A model generated the notes under the pieces. The model had not been told where the DNA came from, made no database searches, and was given only the letters and a program-made list of their open reading frames with translations. Below, one piece after another: positions 25,359-34,436 of a DNA stretch of 64,000 bases. Position 1 is the stretch's first letter. Each line of letters begins with the position of its first letter. The stretch covers positions 4,216,001-4,280,000 of the forward strand of contig NZ_OZ240249.1 of the NCBI RefSeq assembly GCF_965198245.1, written 5' to 3'. Position numbers and translations under genes: made by a program. The DNA is from Poriferisodalis sp965198245. GTDB taxonomy: Bacteria > Actinomycetota > Acidimicrobiia > Acidimicrobiales > Poriferisodalaceae.

Positions 25359-25554
25359 CACCACACGCTGCACCCTCACAGGCCACCTCCACCGCATCTC
25401 GACCGGCGACCGCAGGCCGAAGGAAGCGCTGTCTAGCTCACGCCGCCAGCAACATCGCGGACTCCAACGACACGCTCCAGAGAACGCGTCCACGACCGCC
25501 CGCCATGTGCCCGTCAGCGACATCGCCGACACCCTCCGACACACTCCAGAGAAT

Positions 25555-26661
25555 GGTGCCTTCGATGCGGCCGTTGCTGGGCCGTCCGGTCCGGTGCCAC
25601 TCGAGGATCTCGTTGTGCCACGCCAAGAAGGTGTCGACGGTGTCGCTGAACTCGGGGATCTGCCCGGAGCCGTAGATGTCGGCGAACCGGTCCAGCGCCG
25701 CCAGGGCGCCTTCGCGGTCTTCGGCGAGGTAGAGCTGGTGCAGCTCGCCGAGCGCGTCCCAGGCTGCCCGCAGCCGCGGATGGGCTGCGAACAGCTTGTC
25801 GAGGCGTTCGCGTTCGGCGGCGTCGAGCTTGTCAGGACGGCGCATCAGCAAGAACCGCGACCCGAACACGTCGCGATCGAACGCCGGGGTGGACCCTTCG
25901 GGGCGGCGCTGCACGTCGCGGCGCACCGCGATGAGGCCTGCCGCGAACCATCTGATGACGTGGAACCGGTCCAGGACATGGCGGGCGTGGCCGAGCCGCC
26001 GGTCTATTGCTGTTTTGTACGCCTTGGAGCCGTCGGACACCACGACCTTGACGCGGCGGCACCATTTGGCTCCCTGCCCAGCCAAAAAGCCCGACAATGC
26101 TGCGCTGTCTCGGTGGGGCACCATGGCAAGCACCTCGCCGGTGTCGCCGTTCACCAGCACCGTCACATAGCGGTGCCGCTTGCGGATCGAGGTCCCCTCC
26201 ACCAACAGCACCCGGCACCGCCGCCGCCGGCGATGATCGCCGACGACGCCCGCCCAGGCGACCACCAAAGCGTTCACCAGCCTCCAGCCCACCTGGTGCC
26301 GCTTCGCCGCCGCGTTGACCGTCATCTCCCGAGCATCGGCCACCAGCCGCCGCGCCAGACGCGCCGTGACGCGGCCCTCGAACGCCCGATGGTCCTCCAC
26401 GAACCGGCGCCCGCACGGCCCGCACACCATGCGCCGCTGGGAGAACACCAACGTGACCGGCCGCCCCGACACCTCCAGATCCCGGACCTCGCGGTCCCGA
26501 CGGTCATGAGTCCGGCCGCTCGGCGTCCCGCAAACCCCACAGCGCGGACGCGACACCGTCGAACACACCCGCACCACCAGCTGCTCAGGCGCGTCGGCGA
26601 CCACCCCCAGCACCCTGATCCGCGGCAGCCACAGCCGCACCGACATAACATCACGATTCAT
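25555..26661 (-). pseudogene. ISL3 transposase, N-terminal 369 codons
   Basis: Starts at the ATG at 26661 (MNRDVMSVRLWLPRI). CSTVSRPRCGVCG...RMVCGPCGRRF is the N-terminal zinc-ribbon of ISL3 transposases; VLLVEGTSIRKRHRY, VVVSDGSKAYKTAI and the Glu near NGRIEGT are the DDE core. After NGRIEGT the frame runs into Tn554-like DNA and ends by chance at 25438. The missing end is at 20407-20493. Confidence 0.9.
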
Positions 26662-26824
26662 CGAGGCCCTCCAGGGTTCGGCGTTGCGCAAACACCGATC
26701 CCAGCAGGGCCTCGACCCCTACCCGCGGACCCTCAACCCACCCTCATCCCACAAAAAGCCGAAGGGCCAACAACGATGTGGATCTTCATGGCAAGTCCTT
26801 TCGATTGAGTCCAAGAGTGGGCAT

Positions 26825-27802
26825 TCAGGTTCGTCGCGATCGGGACCAGGCGTCGGCGGACACCGCGACGAGAATCACGACGCCTTGGATGACTCGCTGC
26901 CAGATCGGGTCGACCTGGTGCAGGTTGAAACCATTGACCATGAACGCGATGAAGAACGCGCCGAGCAGGGTCCGCCACACGGCACCGGTGCCGCCCGCAA
27001 TTGACGTGCCGCCGACGACGATGGCGGCGATCACCCCGAAGACGAAGCTGAAGTCGTCCGACGGCGTCGCGCTGATTGTCCTCGAGGCCGCCACGACGCC
27101 CGCGAGACCGGCCGCGAGACCGGACAAAGCAAAGACCGACACGACGATGTGCCGCGTTCGCACGCCGGCCAATCGTGCTGCCTCGGCATTGCCGCCGGTG
27201 GCGTACACATGCCGTCCGAAGCGGGTTCCTGCGAGCGCGAACCACGCCACGGCAACCACCGCGAGTGAGATCCAGGTTGCGGTCGTCAGGTTCAGCACCC
27301 GTGTCCGCGCAATGGAACGGAAGCTCTCCGTGACGGGGCGCAAGATGCTGCGCTCGCTGACGATGTAGCCCAGGCCGAACACGATGAACGACGTGGCGAG
27401 GGTCGTGATGAACGAGTTGATCCTTGCGAACGCCACGATCGAGCCATTGGCGAGGCCCACCACGAGACCGAACGCGCATCCGGCGAGGAGCGCCAGGAGG
27501 ACCGAGCCGGTGGCGTTCTCCACCCGCAGCGCGACGAGCGGCGACACCACCGCCACGGCGGCAATGGACACATCGAACCCGCCGGCGATCATGGTCAGCG
27601 TCGCCACTGACGCCGCAATCAGGAGCGTGGCTTGCTGGTCCAGCACGTTGCGGAGATTCGGGCCGGTCAGGAACCCGTCCGTCGTCGCCACCAGCACGAC
27701 GAACAGCGCAAGCGTCACCCAGACGATGCCGAATCGACCCAGCACGCCGAGGTAGCGCCCTGCACTCGGCGCCGTTGCCGACGATGCGGTCGATTCGGCC
27801 AC
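26825..27802 (-). CDS. Sugar-type ABC importer permease (RbsC-like)
   Basis: 325 codons from GTG 27802, which shares one base with the ATPase stop (TAGTG). About eight to ten hydrophobic segments and the family signature GGFDVSIAAVAVVSPLVAL near residue 75, NSFITTLATSFI and FVFGVIAAIVVGGTSIAGGTG. It is the BPD_transp_2 family as in ribose, autoinducer-2 and related importers. It forms the membrane pore with the ATPase and binding protein upstream; the substrate cannot be read from sequence. It is the last gene of the operon. Confidence 0.9.
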   Translation of the reverse strand: MAESTASSATAPSAGRYLGVLGRFGIVWVTLALFVVLVATTDGFLTGPNLRNVLDQQATLLIAASVATLTMIAGGFDVSIAAVAVVSPLVALRVENATGSVLLALLAGCAFGLVVGLANGSIVAFARINSFITTLATSFIVFGLGYIVSERSILRPVTESFRSIARTRVLNLTTATWISLAVVAVAWFALAGTRFGRHVYATGGNAEAARLAGVRTRHIVVSVFALSGLAAGLAGVVAASRTISATPSDDFSFVFGVIAAIVVGGTSIAGGTGAVWRTLLGAFFIAFMVNGFNLHQVDPIWQRVIQGVVILVAVSADAWSRSRRT

Positions 27803-29352
27803 TAGCTCATCCCGTTCGAGGTCGCTTCACCGAATGCAGGACGGAGCAACGCTGTCTCGTCCAGGTCCGGATGCGTGAACTCGGCGACGAATCGGCCTTC
27901 TCGCATCACGAGGATGCGGTGGCACAGCCCCACCAATTCCTCCAACTCGGAGGAGACCACGAGCACGGCAAGACCCTGCGAGGCGGCGGTCGCGATGAGG
28001 TCGTAGATGGCGCGTTTGGAGCCCACGTCGACACCGCGAGTCGGCTCATCAGCGATGAGCACCCTGAGCCCCGGAACCAGCCAGCGAGCGAAGAGGCTCT
28101 TTTGCTGATTCCCGCCCGACAGCAGCCGCACCGGGGACTCCATGCCGCCGTCGCGGACGCCGGCACCGGAGTTCGCGGCTCGAACGAGTCGACGCTCAGC
28201 GATGCGGTTGACAACCCCCGCCGTAGCGAAGCGACGCAGGTGCGGCAAGCTGACGTTCTCCCGGACGCTTCGCTCCATCAGCAGCCCGTGATCCTTGCGG
28301 GACTCGGGAATGAGGCCCACGCCTGCCCGGATCGCCCGATCGGGCCGCGTGCCGCGAAGCCGCTGCCCGCTGACCGTGACCTCGCCTCCGGAAACGGGGT
28401 CTGCTCCGTACACCGCTCGCAGGAACTCGGTTCGGCCCGAGCCGACCAGTCCTGCGATCCCGACGATCTCGCCAGCGGCCACGTCGAGATCGAGCCCGTC
28501 GTCGCTCGGGGATGAACCCGAGCACCGCAATCCCCTGACACGCAGCGCTGGGGCGTCCTGCTCGTCGGGAAGCCGCGGTTTCGGCGGAAAGCTGGCGTCG
28601 AGCTTGCGACCGATCATGGCTTCGACCAATGAGTCGGTCGTCTCTTGCGACGGCGCGGAGGTGCGCACTACTCGCCCGTCGCGCATGATCGTCACTGCAT
28701 CAGCGAGTTCGAGCACTTCGTCCAGGAAGTGCGAGATGAACAACACGGTGATGCCCTGGTCGCGCAGCGACCGCACCAACCGGTGGAGTTGGCTGCGCTC
28801 GGCGGTCGAGAGGCGCGCCGACGGCTCATCCATCACCACGAGTTCGGTTCGGCGGGCAACGGCGCGCAAGATCTCGATTCGCTGCTGGTCAGCCACGCTG
28901 AGCTCGCCGACCGTCACAGCGGGATCGACGTGGATTCCGGTGCGGTCGGCCAGCTCGCGAAAGCGCCTCAATGACTCGGGGCGGCGCACGCATCCCCACC
29001 TGGTCGCCTCGACGCCGAGGAACACGTTGTCCACCACCGTTTGATCCGGGACGAGCGCCAGCTCCTGGGCAATGGTGGTAATTCCGGCATCGAAGGCATG
29101 CCACGGCGAGCGGAACCGGACTATCCGACCATCGACGGCAAGCGAGCCGCTGTCTGCGACGTACAGCCCCGAGATGATCTTTCCGACCGTCGACTTGCCC
29201 GCACCGTTCTCGCCGACGAGGGCGTGGATCGCGCCGCGGTGGACGACGAGGTTGGCGCCGTCCACCGCCTGCGTCGATCCGAACCGCTTGGAGACGTCCT
29301 TCAGCTCAATGTGGACGGGTCCGGGAGTCGCCCGGGAGATCACCCATCCCAC
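27802..29352 (-). CDS. Sugar-type ABC importer ATPase with two cassettes (RbsA-like)
   Basis: 516 codons from GTG 29352, overlapping the binding-protein gene by 13 nt; a GTG at 29343 would also fit. The first cassette has ALVGENGAGKST, LSVADQQRIEI and VVMDEPSARLS. The second has GIAGLVGSGRTEFL in place of a canonical Walker A, LSGGNQQKSLFARWL and VLIADEPTRGVDVG. The tandem layout with a degenerate second P-loop is standard for the RbsA/MglA group. It energises import. Confidence 0.93.
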   Translation of the reverse strand: MGWVISRATPGPVHIELKDVSKRFGSTQAVDGANLVVHRGAIHALVGENGAGKSTVGKIISGLYVADSGSLAVDGRIVRFRSPWHAFDAGITTIAQELALVPDQTVVDNVFLGVEATRWGCVRRPESLRRFRELADRTGIHVDPAVTVGELSVADQQRIEILRAVARRTELVVMDEPSARLSTAERSQLHRLVRSLRDQGITVLFISHFLDEVLELADAVTIMRDGRVVRTSAPSQETTDSLVEAMIGRKLDASFPPKPRLPDEQDAPALRVRGLRCSGSSPSDDGLDLDVAAGEIVGIAGLVGSGRTEFLRAVYGADPVSGGEVTVSGQRLRGTRPDRAIRAGVGLIPESRKDHGLLMERSVRENVSLPHLRRFATAGVVNRIAERRLVRAANSGAGVRDGGMESPVRLLSGGNQQKSLFARWLVPGLRVLIADEPTRGVDVGSKRAIYDLIATAASQGLAVLVVSSELEELVGLCHRILVMREGRFVAEFTHPDLDETALLRPAFGEATSNGMS

Positions 29353-30518
29353 TCCGCGGTGAACTGGTCGACGTTGGCCGAGGTGACCAGGCCCTCATCG
29401 AGGAAGCCTGCGTTCGGGTCCACGCCGCCAGTGATGGTGCCGTCGGCCAATGCAGCGATCATCGCTTCCATGGCGAGGCGGCCTTCGCTCGCGGGCGCAT
29501 AGAACACCGTCGCGAACCAGCGTCCATCTCTCACGCCTTCAACTGCCGGCGAGGAGCCGCCGAGGCCGATGAGGGCGACGTCACCGAGCATCCCCTCTTC
29601 AGTGAGCACCAATTCGACGCCTTGCAGCGACTGGTCGGCGCCGACGACGACATCGAATTCGGGCTGCACTTGAAGGATGTCCTGGATCGCATTGATCCCT
29701 CGCTCCGGCCCGAGGTACTGGCCTTCGCCTTCGGCCACCACCTGGATGCTCGGATGGTCAACGACGACACTGTCGAATCCTTGCCGGAGCGCAACGTCCA
29801 GCGGAATCCCCCGGATGCCGAAGAAGTAAACGACCCGGCACGGGTCTAGCCCTTCACATGCCCAGATGGTGAGCCGTCCGGCCCGCTCACCGGTCACGAC
29901 CGGGGGCGCGAGCACCGAGGCTGCAATGCCGTCCACTTGGGGTTCGTTGGTGGAGAGGTCGGCACCGACGATCTGGTTGAACAGCACGACCTGCATCCCG
30001 CCCGCCAGCGCCGCCTCCACGTCGGGCACCAGACCCGGCCCGTTAAGCGCTACCAGGATGATGCCGTCGTATTGGCCGCTGGCGATGACGTCCTGGAGCT
30101 GGGTGGTCTGGAGCTCAGCGTTGAACTGCGCATCGAACTCGACAATTTCGATGTTGTTCTCATCCGCGAGACGCTGCATCTCGCCGACGGACGCCAGCAG
30201 GAACGTGTTGGCCGAACTCGCGGAGAGGTACGCGATCCGGCGTGGCTCGGGAGCAGGCTCGTCCTCCGCAGGCTCTTCGGGCGCAACAGTGTCCGCGGTG
30301 CCTTCGTCGTCCGGCTCGGCGGCTGCTTGGCCGTCGTCGGTGGCGCCATCGGGCTCATCGTCGCCGGAATCTCCGGCGTCAGAAGACGCAGCTACGGTCT
30401 GCGCAGTTGCGGCAGTTTCTTGCGTCGTCTCGCTGTCGTCGCTGTCTGCGCACGCTGCAGCCAAGAGCGTGAACGCGAGCACGGCGCCGAGCAGTTTCAT
30501 CAAGTGGCGTGCCTTCAT
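29340..30518 (-). CDS. ABC importer substrate-binding lipoprotein (RbsB-like)
   Basis: 392 codons. Signal peptide with lipobox LLAAACAD, then an Asp/Glu/Ala-rich linker (residues about 25-90), then a Peripla_BP_4-type domain (RIAYLSASSANTFLLASVGE, YDGIILVALNGPGLVPDVEAAL, VVVGADQSLQGVELVL, VALIGLGGSSPAVEGV). The extracytoplasmic receptor is tethered to the membrane and delivers the substrate to the permease. AAGGGGG lies a few bases before the ATG. The gap of 128 nt upstream may hold a second promoter. Confidence 0.92.
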   Translation of the reverse strand: MKARHLMKLLGAVLAFTLLAAACADSDDSETTQETAATAQTVAASSDAGDSGDDEPDGATDDGQAAAEPDDEGTADTVAPEEPAEDEPAPEPRRIAYLSASSANTFLLASVGEMQRLADENNIEIVEFDAQFNAELQTTQLQDVIASGQYDGIILVALNGPGLVPDVEAALAGGMQVVLFNQIVGADLSTNEPQVDGIAASVLAPPVVTGERAGRLTIWACEGLDPCRVVYFFGIRGIPLDVALRQGFDSVVVDHPSIQVVAEGEGQYLGPERGINAIQDILQVQPEFDVVVGADQSLQGVELVLTEEGMLGDVALIGLGGSSPAVEGVRDGRWFATVFYAPASEGRLAMEAMIAALADGTITGGVDPNAGFLDEGLVTSANVDQFTAEWDG

Positions 30519-30646
30519 CGGATCCCCCTTGGGCCTGGGTGTTCAGGCCTATTGGGGCGACCGTAAGGACGCGCTCATTACCTCTCAATGGGCAGATCGC
30601 TGTGATTGCAGGGTCATGCGGTGCAGTTCGTGCACATAAGTTCTTG

Positions 30647-31783
30647 CTACCCCGTGTTGGCGAACCGCTCCGGGCTCAGCTGGGGCGAGAGCTTGACCAA
30701 GGCCTCGTCGGGAGTCTCGTCGCCGATGAGATCGGCCGTCAGCCGTGCGATGGCTGGAGCGGTCTGGATTCCGGTGCCGCCCTGGCCAGCGCACCAGAAG
30801 AACCCTGCAACGGCAGCGTCGAACCCGACGACCGGGATGCGGTCGGGCGCAAACGTTCGCAGCCCGGCCCACGTCGAACGGATCGAGCGCACGGCCAGCA
30901 ACGTCGCCTGGTTGATGGCCTCGATGCCGGTGGCCACGTCAATCTCGCGCGGCTGGGCATTGCAGGGTCGGTCGAGGTGCTCATCGGCTGGCGACACCAG
31001 CAACTGGCCCGGGCCTTCGGGCTTGAAGTAGAAGGTCTCGTCGGCCGAGATGACGAGCGGCCATTCGGTGCACTCGTAGCTCGTCGCGAACGTGAAGACC
31101 GTCCTGCGCAGGGGCCGCATGCCGAGCGCAGGCGCGCCCGCCAGAGCAGCTACTTCGTCAGCCCACGCGCCAGCTGCATTCACGACGACTGTGCAGCTGA
31201 GCACACCGTCGTCCGTCTCCACCTGCCAGCCATCGTCGCCCCCGGCGAGACCGCGCACGCCGTGCTGGCGCAGGATGGCGGCCCCACGGTCTCGGGCGCC
31301 TCGCACGTACGCCTGATGGAGCCCCGCAACGTCGATGTCGAAGCCTCCGAACTCGAGGACGGCCCCGGCCAGCCACTCCGTGTCGAGGGCGCCGCAGATC
31401 TCGGTTGCCTGTTGGATGTTGAGCGCCTCGCAAGCGGTCGACGTCGTCACGTTGGCTTCCAGGCGCTCGACGAGGTGGTCCTCGTGCCCGGTGGGAGCTA
31501 CCCACAGCACATTGCGCGGCAACAGCACGTCGCTGTCCGCGAGGCCATTGGCGTTGGAGTCAAGGAAGGATCGTGACGCTGCACTCAGCAGCCGGTTGGT
31601 GGCCTCGCCGTAGGAGGCCAAGAATTGAGCAGCGGAGCGTCCGGTGCTGTGCGCCGTCAGCGTCGATTCGCGTTCGACGACGGCAACCTCGTGACCGCGC
31701 GCTGCGAGTTCGAAGGCCGCAGAAACGCCGGCAATGCCTCCGCCCACGATGACGACGTCGAACCGTCGATTCACCGGTGTCAC
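30647..31783 (-). CDS. FAD-dependent oxidoreductase, D-amino-acid dehydrogenase-like
   Basis: 378 codons from GTG 31783 (shares a base with the PucR stop). FAD-binding VVIVGGGIAGVSAAFELAARG at the N-terminus, a VERESTLTAHSTGRSAAQFL segment very like the D-arginine dehydrogenase group, VVNAAGAWADEVAALAG and a C-terminal FWCAGQGGTGIQTAPA. The DAO family oxidises amines or D-amino acids to imines. Within this operon it probably acts on a product released by the dipeptidase or hydantoinase-like enzymes (inference). Confidence 0.85.
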   Translation of the reverse strand: MTPVNRRFDVVIVGGGIAGVSAAFELAARGHEVAVVERESTLTAHSTGRSAAQFLASYGEATNRLLSAASRSFLDSNANGLADSDVLLPRNVLWVAPTGHEDHLVERLEANVTTSTACEALNIQQATEICGALDTEWLAGAVLEFGGFDIDVAGLHQAYVRGARDRGAAILRQHGVRGLAGGDDGWQVETDDGVLSCTVVVNAAGAWADEVAALAGAPALGMRPLRRTVFTFATSYECTEWPLVISADETFYFKPEGPGQLLVSPADEHLDRPCNAQPREIDVATGIEAINQATLLAVRSIRSTWAGLRTFAPDRIPVVGFDAAVAGFFWCAGQGGTGIQTAPAIARLTADLIGDETPDEALVKLSPQLSPERFANTG

Positions 31784-33369
31784 TACTGCTGGGACCGATC
31801 GAGCCGGTGCTTGCGCATGACGAGCTGCAGCGCCAGCCGCTGGTCCGGGTCGTTCAAGTTGATGTGCAGCGCTTCGGATATGCGGTCGATTCGCTTCATC
31901 ACCGTGTTGCGGTGCACGCCGAGCATGGCGGCCGCATTCGTCGCCGATGACTGGCAGTCGAGATAAACCTCCAAGGTGCGAAGCAGGGTCTCGTCGACAC
32001 CTGTCGCCTCGAGCGGGGCCAAGAAGGCATCCACGACACGCCCGAAGTCGGCCGAGCCGTACCAGCCGAGCATGATCCGCTGGATGCCGAGCTCGTCGAT
32101 GTGTCTCACTGCGACACGCTTCCCGCCGGCGCCTGCCAGCGTGGCGGCTTGGCGCGCATCGGTGAGACTCGCCCGCAAGCCAGGCAGACCCGTCGACGGT
32201 CGCCCCACACCGGCATGCACCATGACATCTGCCATTCCGTCGACAAGCTGCGCGATGGCGTCGCGAAGCCGCCGCGCCATGCCTCGATAGTCCTCGACCG
32301 GCGGTTCAGCGCGGGAACTCACCCAGCTCGACCAGCCGTCGGTTCGTTCGATGAGCGGACCGTCGACTCCGCACGAGCGCAGCAGCTCGCCAAAGGTGTC
32401 GGTGTTGACCAGCACCCAGGCGGCATCGACACCGCCGGAGACCTCGACATGGAAGGCGGTCACCCATCCCGCAGCCGACCATCCGGCTGTGGCCATCTGC
32501 GCCAGAACGGTCTCGTCGGGCAGTTCCCCGCCGCCTACGACTTCGTTGAGCAGCGCCAACCGGTGGCGGGCGTCGCGCTCCATGACAAGGCGATCCCGCA
32601 CGAGGTGGGCCCCGACCGCCCATGAGGCCACGCCGAGCATGTCGAGACCCGTGCCCATGATCGCTTCGTCGGCTTCGTCGAGCACGCAGACAAGCCAGAA
32701 CCGGGCGGGTTCTCCGGGGACCACGATGACGGGACAGGTCATGCCCGGGGTTCCACTACCGCCCACGCGGGGCGAACTGAAGGGTCGGTGCCGTAGCGCC
32801 CCGGTCTCGACGAACATGTCCGGACCCGCAATGATCGCACCGGTGGCCTCGACCAGCGAACAGGGGCGGCCGATCACGTCCGCTACAAGGGCGAGGGTGT
32901 CGGGCACCGTGTCCACATCGATCAGGCCGCTCAGCAGCCTGGACACCATCGCCGCTTGGTGCACGGTGGGCTGCAGTAGCAATTCGCGTGCGGCGGCGGC
33001 CATGGCGAGCACGTCGGGCGCAGCGGCCTCGATGAGCACGGTTTCGAAACGGTCCGCTAGCCGGCGCGTGGCGAGCCCAGGCGATGCCACGGCGTTGAGC
33101 GCCACGAGTCCGGCACCATCGCCATCGCGCACCGCACGTAGGGCGATGTCCAACGCGTAGGAATTCGGCGCCAGCGAGCTCGCGTTCAGGGCGATCAGGA
33201 GTCCGGCCGACATAGGCGTGTCCATGTCGCAGCGCTCAACCACCGCCACGTCAGTGACGACACGGTCGAGACCTCGGCCGCCCGAGACGACGCGACAATC
33301 GCCGAACACACCCGCGGCGAGCAGTTGCCGCAGGGTCAGTGGTCGAGCTCGCGAGCTGGAATGCAACAC
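31783..33369 (-). CDS. PucR-family transcriptional regulator
   Basis: 528 codons. The N-terminal PucR domain (TLRQLLAAGVFGDCRVVSG, ...VAVVERCDMDTPMSAG) is followed by a GGDEF-like/CdaR middle region and the C-terminal HTH_30 domain (LLRTLEVYLDCQSSATNAA, AAMLGVHRNTVMKRIDRI). PucR-type regulators activate purine or related nitrogen-catabolism genes in response to substrate. Its position inside the operon makes autoregulation likely. Confidence 0.9.
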   Translation of the reverse strand: MLHSSSRARPLTLRQLLAAGVFGDCRVVSGGRGLDRVVTDVAVVERCDMDTPMSAGLLIALNASSLAPNSYALDIALRAVRDGDGAGLVALNAVASPGLATRRLADRFETVLIEAAAPDVLAMAAAARELLLQPTVHQAAMVSRLLSGLIDVDTVPDTLALVADVIGRPCSLVEATGAIIAGPDMFVETGALRHRPFSSPRVGGSGTPGMTCPVIVVPGEPARFWLVCVLDEADEAIMGTGLDMLGVASWAVGAHLVRDRLVMERDARHRLALLNEVVGGGELPDETVLAQMATAGWSAAGWVTAFHVEVSGGVDAAWVLVNTDTFGELLRSCGVDGPLIERTDGWSSWVSSRAEPPVEDYRGMARRLRDAIAQLVDGMADVMVHAGVGRPSTGLPGLRASLTDARQAATLAGAGGKRVAVRHIDELGIQRIMLGWYGSADFGRVVDAFLAPLEATGVDETLLRTLEVYLDCQSSATNAAAMLGVHRNTVMKRIDRISEALHINLNDPDQRLALQLVMRKHRLDRSQQ

Positions 33370-33377
33370 ACCGGCTC

Positions 33378-34436
33378 CTACACGCAGGCAGCCTCGGCGG
33401 TTCTATTCTCCGCGACTTCGGGCGCTTGGTGTGACGGCAGGTTGTTCAGGACGAAATCGATCCAATTGCCTCCGGCGACGCGCCCAGCGACTTCCGGACC
33501 GAGCTTGGCGGACAGGATTTCCACCAGGGGCCCGAGATCAGATGGCGACCGCATTCCGTCCAACAACGGCAGGCAATCGGGGTCGACCAGTCCGGCGCCC
33601 AGAATCGGGTCGATCGTGTGCAGCAGGTCGTCGATGAAGTCCGGTCCCAGACCCACGGCCGAGTCCCCGACGACGCCGATGGCATGAGAGATGTGGGACA
33701 GGTAATCGGCCACAGTCGGCGACTCATGAGCGAGGAAGCCGCCGAAGGCGTTGATGCCGATGATGCCGCCGGAGGCTGCGATCTGATGCATCTGGGCGTC
33801 GGTGACGTTGCGAGGGTGAGGGCACAGGGCGTGGCAGGACGAATGGGTCGCAACGAATGGACGGATGGCGATGTCGGCGACATGCCTCACACCGGCCGCC
33901 GACAAGTGACTGACGTCGACCACCATTCCCAGTCGCTCCATTTCCGCGACGGCGTCGATGCCGAGCGCTGTCAGTCCCGCTCCGGTTGCCGCCTCGCCGA
34001 CGCCGTCGGCCATCATCGTGCGACGATTCCACGTCAGCGACATGCAGCGAACACCCAGCCGGTAGAAGGTCGCGAGGAGCGCGAGGTCGGCGCCCAGCGG
34101 TTCCGAGCCTTCGATGGCCAGCAGCAGCGCTATGCGATTCGACGCCAGTGCCTGCTCGAGTTCGTCTCGGGTTTCCACGATCGCGACGTCGGCGGCGTGA
34201 ACGTCGGCGAGATGCCGCGCCTCTTCCAACAGGAGCAACGCACGCCGCAGGGCACCCTCACCCACGTGCTGGTCCTCGGTGAAGATCGGGAGGAACTGCA
34301 GGTCAACGCCGCCGCCACGCAATTCGGGCAGCCAGTAGTCCCCGAAGGGGTCAACATGGCCGCGCTCTCGCTGATGCAGGACGGCAAGCAGCAAGTCGTT
34401 GTGCGAATCGGCGACGCGAATCTCGCCCAAGCTCAC
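33378..34436 (-). CDS. M19 (renal-dipeptidase-like) peptidase
   Basis: 352 codons; the start overlaps the HyuA-like stop by ATGA. Zinc-site landmarks: VADSHNDLLL at the N-terminus, LLAIEGSEPL, GMVVDVSHLS and FVATHSSCHALCPHPRN; the family GIIGINAFGGFL block follows. M19 enzymes hydrolyse dipeptides, often with a C-terminal D-residue, which fits a partnership with the D-amino-acid-type oxidoreductase. Cytoplasmic, since no signal peptide is seen. Confidence 0.9.
   Translation of the reverse strand: MSLGEIRVADSHNDLLLAVLHQRERGHVDPFGDYWLPELRGGGVDLQFLPIFTEDQHVGEGALRRALLLLEEARHLADVHAADVAIVETRDELEQALASNRIALLLAIEGSEPLGADLALLATFYRLGVRCMSLTWNRRTMMADGVGEAATGAGLTALGIDAVAEMERLGMVVDVSHLSAAGVRHVADIAIRPFVATHSSCHALCPHPRNVTDAQMHQIAASGGIIGINAFGGFLAHESPTVADYLSHISHAIGVVGDSAVGLGPDFIDDLLHTIDPILGAGLVDPDCLPLLDGMRSPSDLGPLVEILSAKLGPEVAGRVAGGNWIDFVLNNLPSHQAPEVAENRTAEAACV

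Larger units (their letters stand above)
20494..25554 (-). mobile_element. Tn554-like three-gene transposon, inserted in ISL3 and itself carrying IS256
   Basis: Three overlapping minus-strand genes are present: a tyrosine integrase with a frameshift (24308-25358), a second larger tyrosine integrase split by IS256 (24314 to 20937), and a small DUF6262-type gene (20542-20940). This is the tnpA-tnpB-tnpC order of Tn554 relatives. The borders are set by where the ISL3 transposase frame breaks (GGC ACC | AAC AAC). No target duplication is present, as expected for this family. Near one end the unit CGACAC(G/A)CTCCAGAGAA occurs twice (about 25466 and 25538). Confidence 0.8.
20356..26768 (-). mobile_element. 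ISL3-family element, split by a Tn554-like transposon
   Basis: The lower end reads GGAGCCTTCGTCTTTTTTGG from 20356. The complement of the upper end reads GGCCCTTCGGCTTTTTGTGG at about 26768. These are imperfect terminal inverted repeats of ISL3 type. Between them the transposase gene is in two parts (25555-26661 and 20407-20493) separated by the Tn554-like insert 20494-25554. Joining the parts gives an uninterrupted 397-codon transposase. The outer boundaries are good to within a few bases; no target duplication was clear. Confidence 0.75.
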
